A stretch of DNA of 64,000 bases from Chitinophaga japonensis. GTDB taxonomy: Bacteria; Bacteroidota; Bacteroidia; Chitinophagales; Chitinophagaceae. This document shows, in pieces, positions 1-8,374 of the stretch. The stretch is from contig NZ_VLLG01000002.1 of the NCBI RefSeq assembly GCF_007830125.1, positions 1,248,550 through 1,312,549 of the forward strand, written 5' to 3'. Position numbers and translations under genes: made by a program. Under the pieces are notes generated by a model, which saw only the letters and a program-made list of their open reading frames with translations, was not told where the DNA came from and searched no databases. Within the stretch, counting starts at the first letter, position 1, and each line of letters opens with the position of its first letter.

Positions 1-339
1 GGCCAGCGCAGCAGCCAGGTAGCGGGCATAATCCATCTTGGTTATCTCCCCGCAACGGTGGTTCATGGAATTGCTGGCATCCAGCAGGAAGCGCACACTG
101 ATCGCAGTTTCCGTTTCGGACTCCCGGATATAATAGCGGTCGGAGCGGGCGTACATCTTCCAGTCCAGCCAGCGCAGGTCGTCGCCCGGCTGGTAGCTGC
201 GGTACTGGCTGAACTCCAGGCCCGCGCCCTTTACCTGGCTGCGGTTCAGCCCGGCCATAAAGCCGTCTACCACCGTACGCGCCGCCAGGGAAAGGTCCTT
301 AATGGCCATTAATACCTTGGGATCTAAGAGCTGGCTCAT
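1..339 (-). CDS. DUF58 domain protein, C-terminus cut by window edge
   Basis: Reading leftward from ATG at 339, the first 113 residues of a DUF58 protein are visible; the rest lies beyond base 1. The family signature is clear: a conserved G.EF..YR.Y..GDD.R.LDWK..AR block followed by YYIRE and the metal-site-like run LLDASNSM (DxSxS), the start of a von Willebrand A-like fold. The start overlaps the stop of the upstream MoxR gene as ATGA (336-339), so the two are almost certainly co-transcribed and translationally coupled. MoxR/DUF58 pairs are thought to act as chaperone-like units for envelope or stress functions, often near Bat-type genes. The exact role here is inferred from context. Confidence 0.9.
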   Translation of the reverse strand, partial: MSQLLDPKVLMAIKDLSLAARTVVDGFMAGLNRSQVKGAGLEFSQYRSYQPGDDLRWLDWKMYARSDRYYIRESETETAISVRFLLDASNSMNHRCGEITKMDYARYLAAALA

Positions 340-1310
340 GACGATAGCAATACTTCCGTTACATGATCGGCAGTAATATGCTCCGCCTCCGCCCTGAAAT
401 TCATCAGCACCCGGTGACGCAGCACAGGGTATGCCATGGCGCGGATATCCTCCATCACTACGGCGTAGCGGCCCTTTAACAGGGCCCTGGCCTTGGCAGT
501 CAGGATCAGCGCCTGGCCGGCGCGCGGACCGGCGCCCCAGCGCACCCATTCCTTTACATAGGGCACGGTGCTGGTATCCGGACGGGTGGAGCGGATGAGC
601 GTGGCTACATATTGCACCAGGTCTTCGTTGATGCTTACTTCTCTTACCAGTTGCTGCAACTGTTGTATATCCACCGCGCCCAGCACGGGCGTTACCTTTA
701 CCTGTTTGTTGCCGGTAGTACTGTTCAGGATGGCTGTTTCCGCTTCGGCATTGGGGTAGCCAATTTTTACGTACAGCAGGAAACGGTCCAACTGGGCTTC
801 CGGCAAAGGGTAGGTGCCGGCCTGCTCTATCGGGTTTTGCGTAGCCAGGATAAAAAAGGGCCGGTCCAGTACGTACGTTTGGCCGCCGTAAGTGATCTCG
901 AATTCCTGCATGGCTTCCAGCAGGGCAGACTGCGTTTTGGGCGGCGTGCGGTTGATCTCGTCTGCCAGGATGATGTTGGCGAACAACGGCCCCCGGTTGA
1001 ACTTGAAGAAGCGCCTGCCGGTAGCATGGTCCTCCTCCAGTATTTCGGTGCCGATAATGTCGGTGGGCATGAGGTCGGGCGTGAACTGTATGCGGCGGAA
1101 GCTGAGGTCCAGCGCCTGTGAAAGCGTTCTTACCATCAGGGTTTTGGCCAGGCCCGGCACGCCTTCCAGCAGGCAGTGCCCGCCCGCCAGCAGGGCTACC
1201 AGTATTTCGGCTACAATGGGTTCCTGCCCGATGATGACCTTTTGTATTTCCTGTTGCAACTGTACGAGCTTTTCCTGCAACTGCTGTACGGTGCTTTCTG
1301 TGATCTCCAA
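336..1310 (-). CDS. MoxR-family AAA+ ATPase
   Basis: MoxR-type AAA+ ATPase of about 324 residues. Walker A is GVPGLAKT near residues 50-57, Walker B is IILADE near 113-118, and an arginine-rich C-terminal lid follows. These ATPases remodel or insert cofactors into partner proteins that carry vWA-like domains; the coupled DUF58 gene is the expected partner. The open frame reaches an ATG at 1469, but the extra N-terminus is hydrophobic, AT-rich and encoded by an intergenic repeat. I therefore prefer the TTG at 1310, giving MEITESTVQQLQEKL, which fits the family length. No Shine-Dalgarno site decides the start. Confidence 0.93.
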   Translation of the reverse strand: MEITESTVQQLQEKLVQLQQEIQKVIIGQEPIVAEILVALLAGGHCLLEGVPGLAKTLMVRTLSQALDLSFRRIQFTPDLMPTDIIGTEILEEDHATGRRFFKFNRGPLFANIILADEINRTPPKTQSALLEAMQEFEITYGGQTYVLDRPFFILATQNPIEQAGTYPLPEAQLDRFLLYVKIGYPNAEAETAILNSTTGNKQVKVTPVLGAVDIQQLQQLVREVSINEDLVQYVATLIRSTRPDTSTVPYVKEWVRWGAGPRAGQALILTAKARALLKGRYAVVMEDIRAMAYPVLRHRVLMNFRAEAEHITADHVTEVLLSS

Positions 1311-1414
1311 GATGGGCCGTTTTATATGTAAAAAAATGAAATGATTCCCCGCTATGCCCGTAGACAAGGAAATTATGCATAAAAGCAGGAATTTTAAAGT
1401 AAAAAGGGGATTTT

Positions 1415-1498
1415 TATATAGGAGGAAGGAAGTAGGATGTAGGAAATAAGATATTCCTGCTTCATACATCGTGCTTCTTACTTCCTATATCTTACATC
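1415..1498. repeat. Intergenic word-type inverted repeat, GGAAGTAAGAAG family, copy A
   Basis: AT-rich spacer between the divergent MoxR and DUF4159 genes. The left part reads GGAAGTAGGATGTAGGAAAT and the right part, reverse-complemented, reads GATGTAAGATATAGGAAGTA, so the same short words recur in opposite orientation with the middle reshuffled. It ends directly at the DUF4159 ATG. The closest relative in the window is at 36739-36806. Confidence 0.6.
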
Positions 1499-2122
1499 AT
1501 GAAACGCGCCAGATTTACATTTACCCGTTTACGTTACCGTTCCGGCGACTGGGACACGGACCCGCGTATGCCCTCCAACCTGCTCAACTCGCTGATAGAA
1601 TATACCACCATCCCGGTGCACCTGCAGGAACAGGTAACGGACCTGGGCAGTCCCGACTTGTTCAACGCACCTTTCTGTTACCTCAGCGGCCATAAACTGG
1701 TGCAGTTCGACGCTACGGAAAGCGCCTTTTTCAAACAATACGTAGAGAACGGCGGCTTCGTTTTCGTGGACGACTGCAACCATGATATAGACGGGCTTTT
1801 TGCCAAATCATTTGAAGCGCAGATGGGCCGCCTCTTTGGCCCGGAGGCCTTGCGGAAGCTTCCCAATAGTCATGATATTTACCGCTCTTTCTTCCATTTC
1901 AGGGAAGGGCCACCCACTACCTCCTTTGAGCTGAATGGCTGGGGTGACGACCTGGTGCACGATTACCTGAAAGCCATTGAGATCAACGGCCGCATCGGGG
2001 TACTTTACAGCAATAAGGACTATGGTTGCGAATGGGATTACGATTTCCGGAACAAGCGGTTTATGGCGGAGGATAACACGAAGTTCGGGGTGAATATAGT
2101 GGTGTATGCGATGGGGGCGTAA
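1499..2122 (+). CDS. DUF4159 domain protein
   Basis: A 207-residue protein matching the DUF4159 pattern common in Bacteroidota: an N-terminal FTRLRY.SGDWDTDP block, a middle GGFVFVDDCNHD stretch of glutamine-amidotransferase-like character, and a late GVLYSNKDYGCEW segment. The biochemical function of the family is unknown. It is often found beside MoxR/DUF58 genes, as here where it is divergent to moxR, which suggests a shared envelope or stress role. No signal peptide is visible, so the protein is probably cytoplasmic. The ATG follows directly on an inverted-repeat spacer and is the only good start. Confidence 0.85.
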   Translation: MKRARFTFTRLRYRSGDWDTDPRMPSNLLNSLIEYTTIPVHLQEQVTDLGSPDLFNAPFCYLSGHKLVQFDATESAFFKQYVENGGFVFVDDCNHDIDGLFAKSFEAQMGRLFGPEALRKLPNSHDIYRSFFHFREGPPTTSFELNGWGDDLVHDYLKAIEINGRIGVLYSNKDYGCEWDYDFRNKRFMAEDNTKFGVNIVVYAMGA

Positions 2123-2138
2123 AAAGCAGGAGGAGCTG

Positions 2139-2681
2139 CTATTCCTGCTCCCCCTGCTGCCTGAATCCTATTTTCTTTCGCGGCTCCTGCGCTGGATTGA
2201 GTAGTTGTTTCAGGTATTCAAAGATTAGTTGAATATCTTCATCATAGCCATTCATCTTTTTCTCCACCTGCTCCAGCTTCAGCAAGATGTCTTTATGCGA
2301 GGAAAGCATCTCTCTCATTTTGATAAAAATCTCAATTATCCGGATACTTACCTGAATGGCCCTTTCACTGTGTAGAACATTCGCCAGCATTAATATGCCA
2401 TGTTCTGTAAATACATAAGGAAGAGAGCCGCCCAGATGCATCCTGGAGGGTATCGCATTCTGCGATACCATGATGTCCACCTCTGCTTCCGTTAACCGGA
2501 ACATGAAATTTTCCGGAAACCGCTCCGCATTGCGCTTTACCTGCTCTCTTAACCGTATGGCCTTTACGCCGTACAGTTCTGCAAGGTCCTTATCCAGCAT
2601 TATCTTGTGGCTTCTTATGTAATATATTTTACTAATTAATGCCTCATCAGACAAGATCATTTCATGGCTACCTTTGCTCAT
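2139..2681 (-). CDS. ORF6N domain protein
   Basis: A 180-residue protein with an N-terminal ORF6N domain: residues from about 12 to 100 include SKIYYIRSHKIMLDKDLAEL and YGV.A..L..QVKRN..RFP.NFMF, then YVFTEHGILMLA. A C-terminal coiled-coil-like tail follows (EQVEKKMNGYDEDIQLIF). ORF6N is a DNA-binding module of the KilA-N type known from phage antirepressors and is also widespread as solitary chromosomal copies in Bacteroidota. No other phage gene is nearby, so this is probably a chromosomal copy of unknown regulatory role. An internal methionine at residue 8 (MILSDEA) is an alternative start. Confidence 0.88.
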   Translation of the reverse strand: MSKGSHEMILSDEALISKIYYIRSHKIMLDKDLAELYGVKAIRLREQVKRNAERFPENFMFRLTEAEVDIMVSQNAIPSRMHLGGSLPYVFTEHGILMLANVLHSERAIQVSIRIIEIFIKMREMLSSHKDILLKLEQVEKKMNGYDEDIQLIFEYLKQLLNPAQEPRKKIGFRQQGEQE

Positions 2682-2766
2682 AATTTACAAACAGATAGTA
2701 TGCATGCAATAATAGGTCCTGTCTTCTGTTTTCAGGTTAATCTGGCGTTAATCTCCATCCTTTTTA

Positions 2767-5397
2767 TCATTGAACGGTAATATACTCCTCCTTCACATTC
2801 CAGCCATACAGCTCAATCGCCGTACTATTATTACCTGCCGGGGTGTAGCTTACGGTCACCGTTCTTTCCTCTCCGGGCATTACAGAAATGTAATTATCAC
2901 TATAAAATGCTGGTAGTACCCGCTGCTTTGTCTGCGCATCCACTACCGCTACCCGGTTAAAGAAAGCCACCGGGCCATTGGCGGGGTTGCGCAGTGTAAC
3001 GGTAATGCTGTCTTTCGTGATCCTTTTGGCCGTGGCCTGCACCTTTGCGGGCGCCATTTGCTGCAGACCGGAATAGTTGCCGGACGCATCTGGCAGCCAG
3101 TAGAAATTTTCCGTGATCACCTGTTTGTCCGTATTCAGTAGGCGAAGACGCAGGAAAACGCCCTGCTCCTTCCGGGCTTCATCTACCGCTTTTTTAACGG
3201 ACAGGTATTTCTTGGCAGTAGTAGGGCCAATATCTGCAAATACCTGGGTGAGCTGCTTGTAGCGCCCCTCCATATCGTACAGGCCTACTTCCATCATCAT
3301 AGAGCGGCGGGCGGTAAAGGTATTGTTCACCGCCATCACCATACCGTCTACCGGGTTGTACATAATGTGCAGGGGCTCGCTGCCGTTGTGCAGGCCGTAC
3401 AGGCAGGCATTCGGGTCCAGGTAGTAGTCGTACATCTGCCCGCGCATGGCCGTCCAGGGATTCTGTGTTTTCCAGATGATCACACCGGTATACCATTCCC
3501 ACATATGCGCGCTGAAGCCTTCCATCAGGCCGCGGTACTGGTCGTAGTTCACCAGTTGGGCCTTGTTGGCGAAATCCTTCGCATCTTTCGCTTTGCCGTA
3601 AGGAGCTATATGCCCATCATAGCCGATGTACTTATGGTACTTCCATACGGAATCCACTTCACCGGGATATTGCGGCGCTATCCTATTTTCCTTCGGAATG
3701 AATCTTTCCAGGGAAGCGTAGTCGCCTACACCTACGGAGCCAATCTCCGAATTAAAGGGGAAGGTACGGTGCGCCCAGAAAGTTTCCAGGTCCTGGATGC
3801 CATAAGGCCCATCGCCATTGCCACCCAGGAAATTATAGGACATGCTGTCTGAATTGGAGTAGTCGAAAAAGTAGCGGGTGCCGTCCAGTGCAGGCAGGAT
3901 GGAATCCTTGATAGGAATAATGATATCTTCCGGCGGGGTGATCTCGTTGCCCCCGCACCAGAAGGCCAGGGAGGGATAGTTGCGGATCATCTTTACCTGG
4001 TCCCGGATGGAGCGTAGCACGAGGCCATGATCGTCCGGGTACTGGCGGCGGGTCCACTGGTCCTCTTTCTTCATGGGATCTACCCAACGTCCGTTACAGT
4101 CGCCGGAAAACCAGAAATCCTGGAATACCAGCAGGCCGTACTTGTCGCAGGCTTCGTAGAATTCCGGCCTTTCCGTGAGAGCGCCGCCCCATATGCGGAT
4201 CAGGTTCAGGTTCATGTCGCGGTGAAACCTTACCTCCGCATCATATCTTTCTTTGGAGAAGCGCAGCATGGCATCGGAAATGATCCAGTTGCCGCCTTTA
4301 ATGAATATTTTCTGCCCGTTCACCAGTACCTGGCGACTGCGGGTAAATTCATTCCAGGGTGTTTGTACCTCGCGCACGCCCACCTGTACGGTCTCCTGGT
4401 CGCTCAGGGCATTGGCGGCATCGGTAAACTGCAACTGCAGCGGATACAGGTTTTGCGGGCCGTAACCGGCAGGCCACCAGAGGCGGGGCTGCTGCAGCCT
4501 ATAGTCCGGCAACTGCACTTCCGTAACGGCATGCGGTGGCAGCGTTACTTTCTTTGACACGGTATGACCGTCCAGCAGGTATTTAAGCGTACCGGTAATG
4601 CTTTTACCGGAAGCATTCTCCAGTTCTGCGGATACCTGTACGGTGGCAGGCGCCTGCGGGCCCTCAGGCAGGCGAACGCCGGGCACGCGGGTAATGATGT
4701 GCGGGTTTTTCAGGTTCACGGCGCCGGTTCGCTCAATGGTCACCTTGTCCCAGATGCCGGTGTTGCGGTCACGGATGGGCTGTATCCAGTCCCAGCCGGC
4801 CGTGTATTGGTGCGCCACGCTTTTGGCAATGGTGCCGTCACCGCCCTGTCCGCCGTTCGGGTTGCCGGGCGTAGCGGCCGGGTATATGATCACCGCCAGG
4901 CGGTTACGTCCGTCTTTTGCCAGCAGGTTGCTGATGTTATAGGTCTGGCGGAGGAACATGCCGTAGTGCGTGGCTTTATTCACGCGCTGCCCGTTCAGGT
5001 AAATGTCGCAGCCATAGTTCACCCCGCGGAAATGCAGCCATACCTGGCGACCGTTCTGCGGCCGCTGCTCCGTAAAATCCTTTACAAACCAATAGGTGTA
5101 ATGATCGTTACCGGTGTGATAGATGTCCGGTATCTTTTCATTGTTCATCCCGTAAAACGGGTCAGGCACCTGTTTGTTATTAAGCAGGGTGGTAAGCACG
5201 GTACCCGGTACGGTAGCGGGCTGCCAACCTGTAAGTGTGTGCGCCGGGTTGGAAATGGTTTCCCCTTTGTCTTTAACGGCGGCGATGTTGGCGCATTGCC
5301 AGCCGGTGTTCAGCTCATACTGATCTCGCGCCTGCACGGTGCCGCAAAGCAACAGCAGCAGGCAGATAATGCCGGATTGTCCCCTGTTCTTCTTCAT
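2767..5397 (-). CDS. Secreted glycoside hydrolase family 2 protein (exo-glucosaminidase/mannosidase-like)
   Basis: An 876-residue GH2 enzyme with an N-terminal signal peptide (hydrophobic residues 10-20, cleavage near VQA-R). It has the GH2 order: jelly-roll sugar-binding domain (about 25-225), immunoglobulin-like domain (230-345), TIM barrel (350-700) and C-terminal beta domains. The acid/base glutamate lies in WCGGNE (Glu485) and the likely nucleophile in FNSEIG (Glu551). The overall layout resembles exo-beta-D-glucosaminidases and beta-mannosidases; the substrate cannot be read from sequence. It probably acts in the periplasm on oligosaccharides. No SusC/SusD pair sits beside it, so this is not a classical polysaccharide utilisation locus. 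Confidence 0.9.
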   Translation of the reverse strand: MKKNRGQSGIICLLLLLCGTVQARDQYELNTGWQCANIAAVKDKGETISNPAHTLTGWQPATVPGTVLTTLLNNKQVPDPFYGMNNEKIPDIYHTGNDHYTYWFVKDFTEQRPQNGRQVWLHFRGVNYGCDIYLNGQRVNKATHYGMFLRQTYNISNLLAKDGRNRLAVIIYPAATPGNPNGGQGGDGTIAKSVAHQYTAGWDWIQPIRDRNTGIWDKVTIERTGAVNLKNPHIITRVPGVRLPEGPQAPATVQVSAELENASGKSITGTLKYLLDGHTVSKKVTLPPHAVTEVQLPDYRLQQPRLWWPAGYGPQNLYPLQLQFTDAANALSDQETVQVGVREVQTPWNEFTRSRQVLVNGQKIFIKGGNWIISDAMLRFSKERYDAEVRFHRDMNLNLIRIWGGALTERPEFYEACDKYGLLVFQDFWFSGDCNGRWVDPMKKEDQWTRRQYPDDHGLVLRSIRDQVKMIRNYPSLAFWCGGNEITPPEDIIIPIKDSILPALDGTRYFFDYSNSDSMSYNFLGGNGDGPYGIQDLETFWAHRTFPFNSEIGSVGVGDYASLERFIPKENRIAPQYPGEVDSVWKYHKYIGYDGHIAPYGKAKDAKDFANKAQLVNYDQYRGLMEGFSAHMWEWYTGVIIWKTQNPWTAMRGQMYDYYLDPNACLYGLHNGSEPLHIMYNPVDGMVMAVNNTFTARRSMMMEVGLYDMEGRYKQLTQVFADIGPTTAKKYLSVKKAVDEARKEQGVFLRLRLLNTDKQVITENFYWLPDASGNYSGLQQMAPAKVQATAKRITKDSITVTLRNPANGPVAFFNRVAVVDAQTKQRVLPAFYSDNYISVMPGEERTVTVSYTPAGNNSTAIELYGWNVKEEYITVQ

Positions 5398-5554
5398 AAT
5401 GGGCGTAAAGATTAAAAGAAAAAATGTAAAAAGGCAAAAGAAAAGGAGGAACGGACATATACATCCTCTGCGGTCGGCGGCATCGGGAAAAAAGTTGTGT
5501 ATTTCACTGAAATGTAGTTACTTACATCCACTCTGATAACCAATTGTATCCTGT

Positions 5555-6325
5555 ATGAAAACCTGGAACACCTACCCCGGATCATGGATCCGTATCGCTT
5601 TCTGCATCAGCCTTGCTTTTATCGGTTGTAAAAAAGACGACGATATAGCGCCGCCCCAGCCGGAATACACCCTGGCAGAACTGTATGCGCATTCTGTTAC
5701 AGACGCCATGATAGCCGACAGCGCAGAAGTAATTGACACGCTATGGGCCATTACCCCTGCAAACAGCGGCCTGCAATGGAAGAATATTCACGGTAAGGAC
5801 TATGTGCTGATGGCTACGTTCATGCGGTTCCCGGACAGCTATCCTGCCGGCGATTCCATTACCAATACCTGGGGCGAGTCCTGGGTGTTTGCACCGGCGC
5901 AAATGAAGCGCAGGCTGGGACCGGCATTTACTACTGCCACCGATACTATCCTGCGCATCTCCCAGCTATTGGGACTGCCACCGGTGAACAGCCACAGTAA
6001 CACCCACATTGCGGAAATATGGGTACCGGCGGAACAGCTATTCCGCCCGGCGGGCAACCCGGCCATTAATACCACTACTACCGGCGCCGTACTGGTAAAC
6101 GGTGTAAGCAACACCTACAGCACCTGGTTTGACGGCAACATTATCTATTCTTACTATCGTTCCTTATCCTCCGCTGCAGACTATTACTACCCCTGGACAC
6201 GGCTGGGTTATACCTACGACTGGGCGCCCGATACCAAAGAAGTAGGCCTGAGCGAATTTGTGCTGCAGGCCAGCTCCGGCATATGGGTGGAAAAGGTTAC
6301 GACGGCTGCGGGCTTCTTCAGGTAA
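5555..6325 (+). CDS. Hypothetical lipoprotein
   Basis: A 256-residue protein not recognised by family. The N-terminus is a lipoprotein signal: a hydrophobic stretch ending in FIGC, Cys25, followed by KKDDD, the acidic export tag pattern of Bacteroidota surface lipoproteins. The rest is rich in aromatic and Thr/Ser residues (for example YYYPWTRLGYTYDW), consistent with a folded exported beta protein. It is divergent from the GH2 gene and convergent, with a 13-base gap, to the HEIAH lipoprotein. A role with that neighbour is possible but unproven. Confidence 0.75.
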   Translation: MKTWNTYPGSWIRIAFCISLAFIGCKKDDDIAPPQPEYTLAELYAHSVTDAMIADSAEVIDTLWAITPANSGLQWKNIHGKDYVLMATFMRFPDSYPAGDSITNTWGESWVFAPAQMKRRLGPAFTTATDTILRISQLLGLPPVNSHSNTHIAEIWVPAEQLFRPAGNPAINTTTTGAVLVNGVSNTYSTWFDGNIIYSYYRSLSSAADYYYPWTRLGYTYDWAPDTKEVGLSEFVLQASSGIWVEKVTTAAGFFR

Positions 6326-6338
6326 GTAATACAGTTAC

Positions 6339-6971
6339 TTAGAGGCCGTCCTGCTTCATCCCTTCCAGGATGAGGCAGTGGTTTACATAGTCCTCCGGGG
6401 AAGTAGCTTCGGACGGGTAGTTCAGCCCGTAAGGCCAGAAGTGCTGGCTGTCCCCATGGATCTCCGCGGCCGGGTCGCCGCTGATGTTGCGCAGCACCTG
6501 CGTGGCATTGACGCCGGTATAAATGCCGTTTACGATCAACACATTTCGCCAGTAACTGGTGGTGCCTACCCCCACAGTGTGCGCAATTTCATGCAGAGCG
6601 GTGGCAGTGTTCATGTAGTAGGTGTTGGACCCGAAACGGATGGTGCCGTTAATATTACCATCTGCTGTAGGCACAGACGGTTCGTAATACACGGTAATGG
6701 ACTTGGTGAATGATGTGTAGGTGTTCATATAATCTACTGCTTCATTCATGGCTGCTTCAATCAGTTGGTAGGCATTGGCCTGCTCCGGAGTGGGATTGCC
6801 CGCCTTTACCAGGTAGTAGGTCACATTGCCTGCCGCCGCGGTGGCAGTGGTGGCCGGGGTAGCTTTTTTTCGGGTTTCCTCCTGGGGGCTTACCAGGTCG
6901 TTTTTGCGGCAGCCGGCTATCAGCAATAAGGCCACCAATGCAAAGGAGTAAATACCGGGTTTTCTGTTCAT
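6339..6971 (-). CDS. Lipoprotein with HExxH metalloprotease motif
   Basis: A 210-residue lipoprotein (lipobox LIAGC, Cys21). A zinc-protease signature HEIAHTVGVG begins at His127, with Glu128 as likely catalytic base and His131 as second ligand. The third histidine of the metzincin pattern (HExxHxxGxxH) is missing: position 137 is Thr. A downstream candidate ligand is His172 or His177, in DSQHFWPYGLNY. The protein is short for a protease and has no visible propeptide. It may be a small surface-anchored protease of an unassigned family or an inactive relative. Confidence 0.75.
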   Translation of the reverse strand: MNRKPGIYSFALVALLLIAGCRKNDLVSPQEETRKKATPATTATAAAGNVTYYLVKAGNPTPEQANAYQLIEAAMNEAVDYMNTYTSFTKSITVYYEPSVPTADGNINGTIRFGSNTYYMNTATALHEIAHTVGVGTTSYWRNVLIVNGIYTGVNATQVLRNISGDPAAEIHGDSQHFWPYGLNYPSEATSPEDYVNHCLILEGMKQDGL

Positions 6972-7193
6972 GGTGCAGAATGTTTAGTTGGTGATACAAT
7001 AAGGATGTACGATATGGATCTTGCAAGCAGTGCAACGGGCTAACGACGGGTTTTCATACGGCTATACTACGGAGCTATTTCACTGCTTTTATTAAAGATA
7101 CGGGTGCACCGGCTTTTTCACTATCCGGATATTGGCCGTTTGTTTGCCATAATTAACCGGCCGGGGCCCCCCTTTCGTCCCGGGCAATTCAGT

Positions 7194-7201
7194 TAACTTT
7201 G
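7194..7201 (+). promoter_or_regulatory. Candidate -7 promoter box (TAACTTTG) for the OsmC gene
   Basis: TAACTTTG matches the Bacteroidota -7 consensus TAnnTTTG and lies 35 bases before the OsmC start. The -33 element is weak (TTTC at 7173-7176, 17 bases upstream). Confidence 0.45.
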
Positions 7202-7235
7202 GTACCGGTTACATTCACCCCTAAAACTACCTACC

Positions 7236-7748
7236 ATGGATGCCGATACATTAAAAAAGCTGCAAGCCCCGTTGAAGGAAAAATACCGGCATGACCCTGC
7301 GGCAGCCGTCATCACGTTAAAAGCACAGGGCAGGATCGGGGAGCATATTTCCTGCAAGGTAGATACCGGACGTATGCTGGTGGAAGCGGGGTTGCATCCT
7401 GCTACCGGCGGCAACGGCCTGCTGGCCTGCTCCGGCGACCTGCTGCTGGAAGCGCTGGTGGCTTGCGCCGGGGTGACTTTAAGCGCAGTGGCTACCGCTA
7501 TCGGCATCCCGGTAAAGGATGCCCTGGTAAAAGCGGAAGGCGAGCTGGATTTCCGGGGCACGCTGGGTGTTTCAAAAGAAGTACCGGTAGGGTTCAGGGC
7601 TATCCGGCTGCAGTTCATTATTGACAGCGAGGCCACCCCGGAACAACTGGACACGCTGATCCGTCTCACGGAACGGTATTGCGTGGTGTACCAGACGCTA
7701 AGGGGAGGAACGGAGATGGGCTGCGGAATAGTGAGGGGACCGATATAA
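7236..7748 (+). CDS. OsmC family protein
   Basis: A 170-residue OsmC/Ohr-fold protein. The two family cysteines are present: Cys77 in EALVACAGVT and Cys149 in TERYCVVYQTL. Such proteins reduce organic or fatty-acid hydroperoxides as cytoplasmic dimers using a Cys pair; the reductant is usually lipoyl- or thiol-based. Length is normal for OsmC, slightly longer than Ohr. It stands alone behind its own candidate promoter and probably serves peroxide defence. Whether it is OsmC or a divergent YhfA-like subgroup cannot be settled by eye. Confidence 0.88.
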   Translation: MDADTLKKLQAPLKEKYRHDPAAAVITLKAQGRIGEHISCKVDTGRMLVEAGLHPATGGNGLLACSGDLLLEALVACAGVTLSAVATAIGIPVKDALVKAEGELDFRGTLGVSKEVPVGFRAIRLQFIIDSEATPEQLDTLIRLTERYCVVYQTLRGGTEMGCGIVRGPI

Positions 7749-7825
7749 TAAAGTAATAGAAAAGTGTGTTTATACAGTTGTTAACACCGGCCGGTATACT
7801 AAAAATCTCAAATCATTACTCAAAA

Positions 7826-8305
7826 ATGAAAACCATCATTATTGCTGTATGCTGCGCGCTTACAGCCTTTGTGAATGCCAGCGCCCAGGACATTCATTCC
7901 CCCCAGCTTACCCCTTCCGGCAACAAAACAGGCCACGCTGATCTCAGGCGATTCCCCATAAAGGGCACGCTCCATTTCAAGCTCCATAAGCCCCGGAGAT
8001 CGTGCAAAAGCGGTTTCGGGCTTTGCGATGGCTCCATTTCAGTGACCATCGGCTATTCCAAGACCGTCGGCACTTTATATGGCGAGACTTTTACGATTGA
8101 ATTCACGGAAGACATTCGTCCCTATTTTACCGACGGGGAAGATGTATCGGCGCTGACAATAGACGGTGATGAAAGCCTTACGCTCATTGGGGATGCTGCA
8201 GCGATCTTTGGACAATCGGCCATCACCTTTCTGCCGGGAACCTATCCGGTGGATTATGGCGCCACTACTTATGGCCTGGTGACCCTGAATGTTGCGATCG
8301 AATAA
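7826..8305 (+). CDS. Small secreted protein, function unknown
   Basis: About 159 residues. The open frame extends to 7766, but the ATG at 7826 gives a textbook signal peptide (MKTIIIAVCCALTAFVNASA, then QD), so I choose that start. The mature part has a basic stretch HKPRRSCKSGFGLCDG with two cysteines that could form a disulfide. It continues as alternating beta-like sequence to a C-terminal YGLVTLNVAIE. No family is recognised. It is followed by a perfect 11-bp stem hairpin (8314-8345) and then another exported protein gene. Confidence 0.65.
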   Translation: MKTIIIAVCCALTAFVNASAQDIHSPQLTPSGNKTGHADLRRFPIKGTLHFKLHKPRRSCKSGFGLCDGSISVTIGYSKTVGTLYGETFTIEFTEDIRPYFTDGEDVSALTIDGDESLTLIGDAAAIFGQSAITFLPGTYPVDYGATTYGLVTLNVAIE

Positions 8306-8313
8306 TTTATCTC

Positions 8314-8345
8314 CCATGGAGCAGTATGTACGTGCTGCTCCATGG
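8314..8345 (+). terminator. Perfect 11-bp hairpin between two exported-protein genes
   Basis: CCATGGAGCAG at 8314-8324 pairs exactly with CTGCTCCATGG at 8335-8345 around a 10-base loop. It lies between the stop at 8305 and the ATG at 8375. No T-run follows, so it may be a processing or attenuation hairpin rather than a simple intrinsic terminator. Confidence 0.5.
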
Positions 8346-8374
8346 AATACTAACCAGGGGATCAATAAAAAAAC

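Noticed and set aside
2123..2160. AGCAGGAG/CTCCTGCT-like words between DUF4159 and ORF6N genes
   Set aside because: Partial, imperfect complementarity overlapping the ORF6N C-terminal codons; too weak to list as a terminator.
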